Virus record (IMG/VR): IMGVR_UViG_3300032323_002909
Coordinates: 62,001 to 126,000 of that record
Length of the DNA: 64,000 nt
Strand: one strand, 5' to 3'
From: a virus
The notes under the pieces were generated by a model. That model was not told the DNA's origin and made no database searches. It worked only from the letters and a program-made list of their open reading frames with translations. Below are positions 47,799 to 57,155 of this stretch, one piece after another; within the stretch, counting starts at the first letter, position 1; every line of letters starts with the position of its first letter. The position numbers were made by a program, and so were the translations under genes.

Positions 47799-47806
47799 TG
47801 TATCAT
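47778..47806 (+). promoter_or_regulatory. Early-type promoter of the membrane/zinc-ribbon gene
   Basis: TTGCAA (47778-47783), 17 nt, TATCAT (47801-47806), then 7 nt to the ATG at 47814. The spacing is one longer than the norm. Confidence 0.45.
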
Positions 47807-47813
47807 GTTCAAC

Positions 47814-48332
47814 ATGATGAGTAAAACACACATAAAACATATAATACTGGGATTGACAGTATCGATAGGAATAGGATACAGTATATCGTCAAGCGACGAA
47901 GATTTTGTTAAAAAATCTATTATATCTGCAATAGGTTATTTCTTTGGATATCGTTATTTTATAAATAAAAAGAACATAGATGCCGAAGTTGAATCTCTGA
48001 AAGAACTCTTAGAAGAAAAAAAGGTTGACCAAAGAGTTGAAATTTTGGAAAACATGCTAGGAGAATCCGATAATATCATATCCAATCAAGAAGAAGTTAT
48101 CAAATACTATGAAGATTTATTAGATGATGCTACAGTGAGATTCCCTTGCAATTGTGGTGTGAACACATTCGAGGGTATATTCAAGCCAACTGGATCATAT
48201 ATTGTAGAATGTGAATTTTGTAAGAACAAATACAATATTGATTTGAAATTAGAAACTGCCCTGATCACCGAACCAATCGAAGATCTTAACATCGATAAAC
48301 TTATTAGAGAAAATACAAATGATAACAATTAA
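47814..48332 (+). CDS. Membrane protein with coiled coil and C-terminal zinc ribbon
   Basis: This is a 172-residue protein (ATG 9 bases earlier possible). HIILGLTVSIGIGYSI is a membrane helix near the N-terminus, and a second hydrophobic stretch has AIGYFFGYRYF. A coiled coil (ESLKELLEEKKVDQRVEILE) follows, then a four-Cys ribbon: CNCG, with CEFC later. The design resembles a membrane-tethered sensor or adaptor. It has its own early-type promoter. Its function in infection is unknown. Confidence 0.6.
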   Translation: MMSKTHIKHIILGLTVSIGIGYSISSSDEDFVKKSIISAIGYFFGYRYFINKKNIDAEVESLKELLEEKKVDQRVEILENMLGESDNIISNQEEVIKYYEDLLDDATVRFPCNCGVNTFEGIFKPTGSYIVECEFCKNKYNIDLKLETALITEPIEDLNIDKLIRENTNDNN

Positions 48333-48549
48333 TACAAAAAAAGGTGCAGTGGAAATGTCTTTAAGTGAATTTGCAAGATGGGCATGTTTGGTAGAGGCTT
48401 TGATGTTTATCAGTGATAAAGCCAAAGAACTCAATATATCACCAAAACATCTTGTGAAACCTAATGCATTGGATCAATACATAACCGAGAGATACCATTC
48501 AGTCTTTGCTGATGTCAAATATGAATATAATGCTGGCATGTTGAAATAA
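48319..48549 (+). CDS. Small hypothetical protein at the end of the rightward block
   Basis: This is a 76-residue protein. Helical, with MSLSEFARWACLVEALMFIS and a Lys-rich end. It overlaps the zinc-ribbon gene by 14 bases. It is the last rightward gene; the tail cluster begins on the other strand 1 base later. No family was found. Confidence 0.5.
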   Translation: MITINTKKGAVEMSLSEFARWACLVEALMFISDKAKELNISPKHLVKPNALDQYITERYHSVFADVKYEYNAGMLK

Positions 48550-49179
48550 TTAAAATCCTAGAGTATTACAATCTTCAACAGGACAACCTTCGAAGATTGG
48601 TATCGCCACATTGATAATAGGTGGCGGGGTAACAGCCGATGGCGATGGTGTGGCGATAGTTGTAGGTGCTGAAGCCAATCTGAATTCAAAATTGAACGGT
48701 GACACTCGTGGTGGTCTTGAAAAATTCACCACGAGTGGTTTTATAGGGGTTACTGTTTGATTTATTATGGGTTCACTCCCAAAAGGCGTTATAATGTTGG
48801 ATGAACTAACCGATATAAATAAATTGATAGTAAAACAATCAGATACACCATTACATAACACCACTGTTCCATTATTAAATGAATTCACTGTTAGTAAATC
48901 ACTAACATATAGATTGTTGTCTTCTTCACTGTTAAATTGAATACTTACTTGATAAGATTCATTATTATAATCTTGAATAGAAAAAATTTGTGTTATCGAT
49001 CCTAAATTATCGTAGATATAAGAATCATATTCATCATATAGCAATTCTTGATCACTTTCCACACTGCCGACTAGCATCAAAGGAGGAAAATTATTCACCA
49101 ATGTAGTAACATTTTCGTTGCTACCAGTGTAACTCGTCAATGATAAAGTGACGGGATTATTGGTGAAATACGCAGCCAT
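48550..49179 (-). CDS. Probable virion or tail-fibre accessory protein
   Basis: This is a 209-residue protein: beta-rich (VTLSLTSYTGSNENVTTLV), with a late Pro/Thr-rich linker (APTTIATPSPSAVTPPPI) and a Cys-containing end (FEGCPVEDCNTLGF). This composition is common in fibre or decoration proteins. It is last in the leftward structural cluster. It has no clear promoter of its own. Function inferred from location and composition. Confidence 0.5.
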   Translation of the reverse strand: MAAYFTNNPVTLSLTSYTGSNENVTTLVNNFPPLMLVGSVESDQELLYDEYDSYIYDNLGSITQIFSIQDYNNESYQVSIQFNSEEDNNLYVSDLLTVNSFNNGTVVLCNGVSDCFTINLFISVSSSNIITPFGSEPIINQTVTPIKPLVVNFSRPPRVSPFNFEFRLASAPTTIATPSPSAVTPPPIINVAIPIFEGCPVEDCNTLGF

Positions 49180-49188
49180 ATAAAAATA

Positions 49189-49602
49189 TTATAATAATAT
49201 GGAAGGAATGGTAGATTTAATACCTTTCAAGTTATTTGGTAAAGGAGTCGAAGTGACATCCCTTAAAGCATTTTTTTGTGCTATCACATCCGACTGCAAT
49301 GCTGTATCACCAGATTCAAGAGCTTTCATATAAGACAAATCTAATGCATCTAGTTTGGATTTTCTTAATTTTCTCCAATAATCACGTTGGATATCTTTAG
49401 CTTTTTTAATATCGATGTTTATGGTATCATTTTTTAATACCCATGCTTTTCTGAAATAATTTTCGCTAGGTAAATCGTTTTTGTTTAAAATAACGTATTT
49501 ACTATCGTTTGGAACCATTGATATTAATGCTTCAATAGTCATTTCTACACATGGGTGAATGATGGCTACTCCGTCTTCTTTTTGATATGCAATAATATTC
49601 AT
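49189..49602 (-). CDS. Tail-fibre assembly chaperone-like protein
   Basis: This is a 137-residue protein. The C-terminal phrase RDYWRKLRKSKLDALDLSYMK, then ALESGDTALQSDVIAQKNAL and RDVTSTPLP matches the pattern of phage tail assembly proteins with conserved D-x-x-x-x-x-A-x-E-x-G-D. It probably helps fold or join the adjacent fibre proteins. It is one of the better-patterned small proteins of the cluster. The exact family name is from memory. Confidence 0.65.
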   Translation of the reverse strand: MNIIAYQKEDGVAIIHPCVEMTIEALISMVPNDSKYVILNKNDLPSENYFRKAWVLKNDTINIDIKKAKDIQRDYWRKLRKSKLDALDLSYMKALESGDTALQSDVIAQKNALRDVTSTPLPNNLKGIKSTIPSILL

Positions 49603-49606
49603 GTTT

Positions 49607-50872
49607 TTATATAAAAATAGCTACGCAAATTTCGGTAGAATCATAGGGATCATCGCTTTCTCTGTTCCATATCTCTAATGCACTCGCTGTCTTTGTCCCA
49701 TCTAATGGTGGGGACATAACACTCCCCCAACCAACGTTGTTGATTTGCCTCGATGCCGCCACATAACAATAATTCGCTGATGGTAAAGGTGTGGTAAAAT
49801 TTATAATATACTTTCCTGTGTCTACACTAGTGATAGCAGATACATTGTAACTATTTATAATTGAAAGATTCGTACCGTTAAATACAACCCATGCTTTACT
49901 AGAACCATTTGCAGATGTGTTGATGGTTAATGTTGAATTGTTATTGAAATTAGCCGATCCTGATACATCACCTGTTAAACTAATGGTCTGACCACTTAAA
50001 TTTCCTTGAAGTGTAGTTCCTCTGATTGTTCCATTAACTTGTAATTTTGCAACTGGATCAGTTACTCCGATACCAACATTACCTGTTTCATCGATGCGCA
50101 ATCTTTCAGTTCGTCTATCGGTTCTGGTTCCCGCTCCTTGTGTTTGAAACACCATTTCAGATGCGCCATCTGTTCTTACGATAGTTTGTATATTTGATAC
50201 AGCGTTACCTGATTCATTATTAACGGTAAAGAATACTGAAGCTTCGGCAGTAAGTGCTGCGAAATTGTTTTGAACTGAAATGCCTCTAGCTTGGTCGCCA
50301 CCACCTACAAAACGTGCTAAATTACTACTCAATGCTACAACATCCAATGCCGCAGAAAGGGTGGTTGTTCCTATTCCCACAAGTCCTTGATTGGTTATAA
50401 CAAAACGGGTAGTGGTGCTAAGAGGATCTTCAACCTCTAATGCGTTACCAGCACCTGCTTGTTTTATCAATAGTCCAGCACGTGATGCGTTCAATGTGAT
50501 AGTATCGCCACTTTTGGATACATATTCTCCACTCACGTTACTAACTGTCGTGGAATTGTTGGCGATTTCTTCCCAATCGCTAATTCTGGAACCATCGTTT
50601 TCTTTAAGACGATATAAAAGTTTGTCGCTTGTACTATATGCTAAATCACCCACTTCTGCTGGTGCGAATAGAGTAACACTCGCACCACTACCTTTGAATA
50701 TATTTCCCGCTACTACACCGCCTCTAGTAGCGCCATCACCTACAAACAAACGTCTTGTGTCGGTGGTATATCCTGGCTCACCTGGATTTAAAATCACGTT
50801 TTTTCTTTCATTATCAGTCCCTTGGCGAACTAATAATTTTATCAAACTGTTATCAAATATTTCTATGCTCAT
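49607..50872 (-). CDS. Tail fibre protein
   Basis: This is a 421-residue protein. The N-terminus has the attachment domain common to phage fibres: RQGTDNERKNVILNPGEPGY, then TDTRRLFVGDG. The middle is a beta-rich trimeric stalk with LRIDETGNVGIGVTDPVAKL, a hallmark of fibre shafts. The C-terminus (VAIFI) may be receptor-binding. The start at 50872 is 1 base past the upstream stop; a further ATG upstream adds residues inside that gene. It shares a paralogous N-terminus with the next gene. Confidence 0.78.
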   Translation of the reverse strand: MSIEIFDNSLIKLLVRQGTDNERKNVILNPGEPGYTTDTRRLFVGDGATRGGVVAGNIFKGSGASVTLFAPAEVGDLAYSTSDKLLYRLKENDGSRISDWEEIANNSTTVSNVSGEYVSKSGDTITLNASRAGLLIKQAGAGNALEVEDPLSTTTRFVITNQGLVGIGTTTLSAALDVVALSSNLARFVGGGDQARGISVQNNFAALTAEASVFFTVNNESGNAVSNIQTIVRTDGASEMVFQTQGAGTRTDRRTERLRIDETGNVGIGVTDPVAKLQVNGTIRGTTLQGNLSGQTISLTGDVSGSANFNNNSTLTINTSANGSSKAWVVFNGTNLSIINSYNVSAITSVDTGKYIINFTTPLPSANYCYVAASRQINNVGWGSVMSPPLDGTKTASALEIWNRESDDPYDSTEICVAIFI

Positions 50873-50873
50873 A

Positions 50874-51965
50874 TTAATATGCAAAAATTGGTATTGCAAA
50901 CCTCCCCACTAATTGATTGTCCCTACTAACATTATTACCTTCAAATGTTAAGAATCCTGCCGATGTTAATATTACAGTCATTGTGCTACCATCGTTTAAA
51001 ATATTATTTAATGCTGTTGCACTAAGTCTTGTGACAGTTAAATTCGGAATCGCCCCTGTAATTGTATGTGCGGGTGTACCATTGAACAAACTACTCAATC
51101 CAACGCCTAAGCTTGATGCGCCTATTCCAGTCAATGTGCTGAAAATAGATTTTTCTACTGAGTTTCTATCGATAATAGGTTTCCAATTGTTGAGATTTGT
51201 CGATGGATTAGCACTCAACTGATAAAATACTCCATCAACGCTAGCCATATCGCCTATTCTTGGATTATTATTGGAACCACCACTTAAAAGAGTTAAATCA
51301 GTCGTGGTAGATTGTGGTAAATAAATTTTGGTAATACCATCATAATTGATATTTAATTCTCTATCAACATAACGAAACTGACTAGGATTAGCTATAATTT
51401 GAATAGGTGCGTTATTTCCACCACTTATACCATTTCCAAAAGATGTGGATTTGATTTCTTTTTGCGTTATAGCATTTGCACTCAATGTTAAAACATTGTT
51501 GGGTACATCGAAAAAATTCGTATCGTAATTGATTCGTAGTAAATTGTTTCGAATAACCAACCCATCAGTTATTGTATTTGGGTTGATTTTAGAAGCTGAT
51601 AAACCACTAAGTTTAACATTTAAAGTAGATGCATCATCATATTCCAATTCATTTGAAATTTTCGTAGCCAACCTACCCCAATTTGCAATGTTTGTATGGG
51701 GGGTTGCTGTTAATTGATACCACACGTTATTGATCGGTACAATATCACCAACTTCTGCATATAAAGATGATAAATTATTGACGATGTTAACTGGTGTGTT
51801 TACTTTACTAACTACCGACACTCCTCCCAGAGTCACACCATTTCCAATATATAAACGATTGGTATCAATAGTGTAAGATAATTCACCTTGATCCAACCGA
51901 GTTAAAATTCTTTGAGCATTAGTACCTCTGCGAATTTTTATTTTAGATATAAAAAATTGTGACAT
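50874..51965 (-). CDS. Tail fibre protein
   Basis: This is a 363-residue protein. The N-terminus IRRGTNAQRILTRLDQGELS, then TIDTNRLYIGNG matches its neighbour's N-terminal domain (RQGT, then GEPGYTTDTRRLFVGDG). The rest is fibrous, with WYQLTATPHTNIANWGRLA repeated later as FYQLSANPSTNLNNWKPII, an internal duplication. It is likely a second fibre or a stalk partner. Its late box overlaps the stop of the collar gene. Confidence 0.75.
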   Translation of the reverse strand: MSQFFISKIKIRRGTNAQRILTRLDQGELSYTIDTNRLYIGNGVTLGGVSVVSKVNTPVNIVNNLSSLYAEVGDIVPINNVWYQLTATPHTNIANWGRLATKISNELEYDDASTLNVKLSGLSASKINPNTITDGLVIRNNLLRINYDTNFFDVPNNVLTLSANAITQKEIKSTSFGNGISGGNNAPIQIIANPSQFRYVDRELNINYDGITKIYLPQSTTTDLTLLSGGSNNNPRIGDMASVDGVFYQLSANPSTNLNNWKPIIDRNSVEKSIFSTLTGIGASSLGVGLSSLFNGTPAHTITGAIPNLTVTRLSATALNNILNDGSTMTVILTSAGFLTFEGNNVSRDNQLVGRFAIPIFAY

Positions 51966-51971
51966 ATTGAT

Positions 51972-51977
51972 TATTTA
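51972..51977 (-). promoter_or_regulatory. Late promoter of the fibre gene
   Basis: TTAAATA (TAAATA at 51977-51972), 6 nt before the ATG at 51965. The TAA is the stop of the upstream collar gene. Confidence 0.7.
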
Positions 51978-52667
51978 AGAAAGTCTTCTCCAAACGTATA
52001 CACCAAAACTTGGTGGAGTATTATTGTGCGCATTGCCACCACCAGTTCTTGAAGTAAATCCTTGGCGATTGGTTGAACTGAAGCTTCCAACAGCATCTGC
52101 TGAAAAATAAGATGCATCAGGATTAGATGATGTTCTATTTTCATCCATATCTTGCCTACTAGCACCATATATATGTGGATGTTGGGTGCTATTGGTAAGT
52201 GCTTCGGTTCGAACACCATTCAAATGATTATGTTCTGGTATCTGACCAACTGTCAATGCTACAGTGTACTCGCCACTGTTATTACCTTCTGTAAAGGATC
52301 TACTACTTGTGTTATCATCAGTGCCATTGCCAACACCCACCAAAAATCTTCCTTGTGATACTAGAGTCCAAGTAGTTCCACTAAATCTGGTTTGTGGGTT
52401 TACAGAGGTCGCGGTTAGATATAATGAATCGACAGGATATAAAAAATCTATAATATTATTAAAACCTACCACCGATATTGTATCTGCTTCTAATTTTCCG
52501 CTGATTTTGATACCTTTAGTCTCCGCACCAATACTCAATGCGGTTTTATTACCCAATCCATCATACATAACCACGGGATCATTTCCCACAATTGGTGTGT
52601 TTGAGGTGTGGAGAAATCCTGTATAGGCATCTGCAATAAATTCATCCGTAAGATTTGGTAAAGGCAT
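51975..52667 (-). CDS. Tail collar domain protein (gp12-like short fibre type)
   Basis: This is a 230-residue protein. RFLVGVGNGTDDN followed by a Gly-rich loop and QIPEHNHLNG are the signature of phage tail collar domains; the His-x-His binds metal in gp12. The end has GGGNAHNNTPPSFGVYVWRR. It probably tips the tail and binds the host. It is placed with the fibre genes. The family is secure; the receptor is unknown. Confidence 0.82.
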   Translation of the reverse strand: MPLPNLTDEFIADAYTGFLHTSNTPIVGNDPVVMYDGLGNKTALSIGAETKGIKISGKLEADTISVVGFNNIIDFLYPVDSLYLTATSVNPQTRFSGTTWTLVSQGRFLVGVGNGTDDNTSSRSFTEGNNSGEYTVALTVGQIPEHNHLNGVRTEALTNSTQHPHIYGASRQDMDENRTSSNPDASYFSADAVGSFSSTNRQGFTSRTGGGNAHNNTPPSFGVYVWRRLS

Positions 52668-52672
52668 ATTAT

Positions 52673-52678
52673 TATTTA
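52673..52678 (-). promoter_or_regulatory. Late promoter of the collar gene
   Basis: CTAAATA (TAAATA at 52678-52673), 5 nt before the ATG at 52667. The TAA is the stop of the 597-residue gene. Confidence 0.72.
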
Positions 52679-54469
52679 GTTATCGGCGATTAAATTAGCA
52701 ATTAATTTTTGTTGAATTTCTACAATTAACGTGAAAATCCTTTGTAGTGTAATAGTATTGACACTTTCATTACCATTCATTTTCAGATTATTTAAATCAT
52801 ATTCAATTTGTTTTATATTGCCCAATAAAACATCATCATTTCTTATAATATATGAATTGATTGCTTTGGTATGTAGCGTTAAAATGTCAGCTGTTATATT
52901 GAATAACTGCCTATTTAGAAATATACCGAAAGAATCACTGACACAATCAATATCGATGAAGTATTTTTTTAAACTTCTATTGATAGCCGACTGATAGGTA
53001 TCAATTATGGGTTGTTTCAACGTATATAACCTACGAGAATTGTGTAAAAGATGATAATTGGTATCACCTTTACTCAATTCTTTGAAATTTATATTCACTA
53101 TATTAGTGTTTTCTCCCGAATTCAATGTTATTAGTTTATTGTCGAATACATAATAAGCATCTTTAAAGGTTAATCTTGGTAGATATTTTAAATTATAATC
53201 TCTAAATGTCGCTGATGCGTATGATGGATTTGAAATATACCTACACTCTATTCTATTTTTCGTATTGATGAAAAATATATTAGAATCGAATGAAGAAAAT
53301 TTTAAAACATATTTACTAGAAATTGGGAAACTTGATAAAATGTTATCAGTAAAACTGTTTTCAAAATCAAATGGATCGAAGAAACATATTCTATACTCAT
53401 TAACATTTCTATACAATATAGATACCAGATCATCAACACTTCGAATGTCAATTGCTAATGCTGTGGTTATACCCAGATCATTCAATGGTATAGTTGCTAA
53501 TACTTGAGATCCTTTTTTATTATAAATGTATAAAACTTGGTCATCATCAATAAAAGTCCTCATCTTGCTGCCAAATTTCACACTATCAACATTGTTCTCG
53601 TTTAATATGAAATTCTTTTTCTCGAAAAATTGTTTTACTTTAATGAATTTAATTTTGTCTGTAAATTTTAATTCAAAATGTTGCACAGGTTTTAATTGTA
53701 ACTTATCCACCAATATCAAATGATCAAAAATATTTTCACCCTCACCTCCACATGATATAAAATTTAAACCTTCATAAACACAAACTTCATCATTTATCAT
53801 GATATTGATTTTATTATCAACTTCATCATAATAAATACCATAAATTTCTTGTTTTTCTTCTAACTGTAATGATTTATAAGTTAATTCTTTTCTGTCTGTG
53901 AATGAACCTATGATCAAAATTAAATCTTTTCCAGTAGAACATAAATATTTAAAATTCTGATTGGACTGCACGATAAAATCACCATATTTTATCTTTTCCA
54001 GAAAGCTCCATTCTACACTGTCATTAAGATTTGCCGCATATAGCGAATTAATCTTACCAGTCATGTCATCTGGATTATTTACATTAGTCGATGTTAACCC
54101 ATAAAAATGACAATTATTGTTATCGAAATCAACTATTTGAGGATTTTGAGTAAACAATGATTTAAAAACGATCAAATTGTTGGTATTGATAGCATCGAAT
54201 ATTTTATCTAATTCATTTTTATTTAAAATATCAAAAGAATTGCTAAAATATGGTTTAATACTCTCAATAGAATTATACTGGTTATCAAATTCTAATTTTT
54301 TTAGATAAAAATTTGACATGAAATTTTGTTTAGGGGTCAACAGTTCTGAATTACTGTCTTTCAATTTTCCAGTATATGCGTTATCATCTACTATTGTGAA
54401 AAAACCACTGTAATCAACGTTGTTTAACGTAAAAGCATCGCCATTTGTATATTTGAAGTATGAAATCAT
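52676..54469 (-). CDS. Large baseplate or tail-associated protein, unknown fold
   Basis: This is a 597-residue protein. Repeated short beta segments (e.g. VRSVDDLVSILYRNVNEYRI-like pieces) could form a beta-propeller. It ends in a helical stretch (IVEIQQKLIANLIADN). It overlaps the next upstream gene by 4 bases. There is no enzymatic motif. By place it belongs to the tail tip or fibre network. Confidence 0.6.
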   Translation of the reverse strand: MISYFKYTNGDAFTLNNVDYSGFFTIVDDNAYTGKLKDSNSELLTPKQNFMSNFYLKKLEFDNQYNSIESIKPYFSNSFDILNKNELDKIFDAINTNNLIVFKSLFTQNPQIVDFDNNNCHFYGLTSTNVNNPDDMTGKINSLYAANLNDSVEWSFLEKIKYGDFIVQSNQNFKYLCSTGKDLILIIGSFTDRKELTYKSLQLEEKQEIYGIYYDEVDNKINIMINDEVCVYEGLNFISCGGEGENIFDHLILVDKLQLKPVQHFELKFTDKIKFIKVKQFFEKKNFILNENNVDSVKFGSKMRTFIDDDQVLYIYNKKGSQVLATIPLNDLGITTALAIDIRSVDDLVSILYRNVNEYRICFFDPFDFENSFTDNILSSFPISSKYVLKFSSFDSNIFFINTKNRIECRYISNPSYASATFRDYNLKYLPRLTFKDAYYVFDNKLITLNSGENTNIVNINFKELSKGDTNYHLLHNSRRLYTLKQPIIDTYQSAINRSLKKYFIDIDCVSDSFGIFLNRQLFNITADILTLHTKAINSYIIRNDDVLLGNIKQIEYDLNNLKMNGNESVNTITLQRIFTLIVEIQQKLIANLIADN

Positions 54470-56661
54470 TTGAAGTATGTGATATTATTTATTTCTGTGG
54501 TGAGAGGAGTGTATCTGTTACACGTATCAGCAACTATTAAATTCAACTCGTTTTTTATATTTTCAGGTAAATCAACATTTCTAATCAAAACATTGATATA
54601 ATTAGATTTAAATGCTTGATTATTACATACGGTTTGGAATAAATCTATATCATCTTCGCTGTTTCTTTGATCACAAGGTAAAGTTACTTTAATATTGTCA
54701 ATAGCGATCAATTTGTTCGTAAATGGTAAAATTAAAGATTCATTGACTGTTAATGATCTAGTATATATGTCAAAAATTAAATCTTTTGCGGTAGTATTGA
54801 AATTCCCAAATAATAATTTTTTATCATAAAATTGAAATGGGTCGAAGGTTATATTCAAGACAATACCACCATTTAAGTTTACATACCCGATTCCTTTTTT
54901 AGAATTTAGAGAAAACACCAAAAAGTTTTTCTTTAATTTTTTTATAGCCTGTGATGTAGTATATTCGGTATATGTATTATCACTAGGATCGAATAATACA
55001 TACTCGAAATTAATAGTATCGTTTGTTTTCACTATAGACAACCCAGCATCTATATTATTTCTACTACTATTAAACACCCAATTGTTACCATCGCCTTCAA
55101 ATACCATAAATATGGTAAATTCGCCATCAGTATTTATATTTTCGAAATAATTAAAACTGTTTATGTCGCATTTATCCACTATATTACTAGATAACAAAGT
55201 ATTCGATAATGTTTCTAGATTACCAATTCTTTCATAAATGAATTCATCGTTTGCTTCTATGATAAAATCACTTTTTTTGTCAAAAATTTGAAAAGCGGAT
55301 AGAGAATTATTGGTTGCTGTATTAGCATTCACATATATTTCAATCAATTCTTGATATGTTGGATTGAAAGTTGATCTAAGTTTTAACGCTTCCTCTTTTT
55401 CGATCATGTCTGGATAGTAATATCTATCCACCCATATTTTATTATCACCTAGAGGAGAACCAGATAACCAAGTGCAGAGGTATACTTGCCCATCATCATA
55501 ACCATTATCATTATCCAGTCTATATACCCTATCTGCATAAATGGGGGTATCGAAAGAAAATGCACCACATTCTACAAATTTGCTATCATTAATGTTTAAT
55601 CTAATATAAGGAAATATACTACTAGGTGCCTTTATGTAATTTATACCTGATTTTATAGTGTATGATTTATTGTACAATACGTAATTCAATGCTAATGTTT
55701 CGTCTTTTTCTTTATCTATATCATTAAAAATTGAAGTATAATCTCTCATACCCTCCATGAAAAACAATGATGTGTTACTAGAAAGCAAATTATTACCCGA
55801 TGTGAATACGTCATCTTGAGTCAATTGATTTTTCAATGTAATGATTTCAGGATTATTATCCTTCACATGTATTAGATAATTATTTTTTAAATTTTTAGTT
55901 ATGAGATTGTTTGGTATATTATTGGCTAAATCGTAACCCACCAGACTAAAATTATCACTACTATTAATATTATTGTATAAAGGTCTATCTATCAATATGG
56001 CATTATTTATTGATAATGTTTTGTTATCTTCTTCAAATGTTTGAAGAGACAAACTATTGCCTAATTTTGTTAAAATTTTACAAATACCACCACTATTTTC
56101 AAATAAACACAGTGAATTGTTTGTTTTTGAGTAGATATAATTAAAAGTTATTGGCTCGATATTAGCACCTTTGGCATAAAAAGATAATATACCCAGATTA
56201 TCAATCCCTAAATAATATTTTTTATAATTGAGTGATGCATATACTCTGCATCTGTTCTCACTCATGAATTCTATAGTAAATTCTGACGATTGATTAGCAC
56301 TTGTTTCAAAATTGTAATCACCGTATTCTAAATATTCGTTGAATACTCCCAAAGTTGCCAATAATCTGCGGTCTTTTAAACTAAATTTTAAATAATTACT
56401 TCCAAAATTTAATTTTGTAAGCATTGCTTCTGATTTAATATCGTCTTTTGTGGATTCTTCGATATTATCTAGCAACATTTCATCGGTAAGATAAAAAGTG
56501 CTGTAATTTTTATGTTTAACGTCTCTAATTTTTGTAAAAGCATTATAAAAATTTAGTGACAATCCACCATCGTAATACCTTTTATATTTTTTTAAGATAT
56601 TGGTGTCACTTACAAATTCTCGGGGCTTGCACGATGATAATTTTTCTACAGATACATCCAC
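54466..56661 (-). CDS. Large tail protein with a possible laminin-G-like domain
   Basis: This is a 731-residue protein. The region DGEFTIFMVFEGDGNNWVF followed by FLVFSLNSKKGIGYVNLNGG looks like a LamG/concanavalin-like sugar-binding jelly roll near residues 500-600. The protein starts with GTG (GTG GAT GTA TCT), supported by a late box exactly 5 nt upstream. It probably binds surface sugar. The domain call is by pattern only. Confidence 0.55.
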   Translation of the reverse strand: MDVSVEKLSSCKPREFVSDTNILKKYKRYYDGGLSLNFYNAFTKIRDVKHKNYSTFYLTDEMLLDNIEESTKDDIKSEAMLTKLNFGSNYLKFSLKDRRLLATLGVFNEYLEYGDYNFETSANQSSEFTIEFMSENRCRVYASLNYKKYYLGIDNLGILSFYAKGANIEPITFNYIYSKTNNSLCLFENSGGICKILTKLGNSLSLQTFEEDNKTLSINNAILIDRPLYNNINSSDNFSLVGYDLANNIPNNLITKNLKNNYLIHVKDNNPEIITLKNQLTQDDVFTSGNNLLSSNTSLFFMEGMRDYTSIFNDIDKEKDETLALNYVLYNKSYTIKSGINYIKAPSSIFPYIRLNINDSKFVECGAFSFDTPIYADRVYRLDNDNGYDDGQVYLCTWLSGSPLGDNKIWVDRYYYPDMIEKEEALKLRSTFNPTYQELIEIYVNANTATNNSLSAFQIFDKKSDFIIEANDEFIYERIGNLETLSNTLLSSNIVDKCDINSFNYFENINTDGEFTIFMVFEGDGNNWVFNSSRNNIDAGLSIVKTNDTINFEYVLFDPSDNTYTEYTTSQAIKKLKKNFLVFSLNSKKGIGYVNLNGGIVLNITFDPFQFYDKKLLFGNFNTTAKDLIFDIYTRSLTVNESLILPFTNKLIAIDNIKVTLPCDQRNSEDDIDLFQTVCNNQAFKSNYINVLIRNVDLPENIKNELNLIVADTCNRYTPLTTEINNITYFK

Positions 56662-56666
56662 AATAT

Positions 56667-56672
56667 TATTTA
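56667..56672 (-). promoter_or_regulatory. Late promoter of the 731-residue gene
   Basis: TTAAATA (TAAATA at 56672-56667), 5 nt before the GTG at 56661. The TAA is the stop of the upstream gene. Confidence 0.72.
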
Positions 56673-57155
56673 ATTGAATGGTGTCTCGACCTCTACTAGT
56701 AATCCATCTTTTTTGGTTACAAATTGATGTATTTTTTTATCTGTTTTCAGCACAGTATTCAACAAATACATATCTTCGATACTTTCCTCATAATCATAAT
56801 TTGTGATTGTTATGGGTATGGTGAACGTAGAGACATCATTATTACAATATTTTAAAGTGCATACTGCCGTAAGTTGATGTGTTTTATTATCACCATTTGG
56901 ATAATAAATATTCTTAAAAGTTTGATAGAAAAATGATGAGAAAGCATTATTTATCAATAGTTTTGGAGTAAAAATATCATTTTCTATGAATATGGTGACA
57001 CCATTACCCCAATCTACGTGCAAATACAAAGGTAAAAATTTTTCAGATATGCCGAAAACATTTAATTCTAATTCGGTAATGTCAACTATAGACAGAGGGA
57101 CTGTCGTATTGAAATTTGTATTATTCGAGGATAATGAAAGGGTTGCAGTGTTCAT
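56670..57155 (-). CDS. Small beta-sandwich tail protein, PKD-like
   Basis: This is a 161-residue protein: a beta-sandwich with VDWGNGVTIFIENDIF and LTAVCTLKYCNNDVSTFTI, similar in spacing to PKD domains. It overlaps the upstream 849-residue gene by 4 bases. It may be a connector between baseplate and fibres. No enzymatic motif. Confidence 0.55.
   Translation of the reverse strand: MNTATLSLSSNNTNFNTTVPLSIVDITELELNVFGISEKFLPLYLHVDWGNGVTIFIENDIFTPKLLINNAFSSFFYQTFKNIYYPNGDNKTHQLTAVCTLKYCNNDVSTFTIPITITNYDYEESIEDMYLLNTVLKTDKKIHQFVTKKDGLLVEVETPFN

Noticed and set aside
50391-50912. 173-residue plus-strand frame over the fibre gene
   Set aside because: The minus frame has clear fibre motifs, so this is an antisense shadow.
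51971-52219. 82-residue minus frame within the collar gene
   Set aside because: Out-of-frame overlap of the collar protein; composition is not protein-like.
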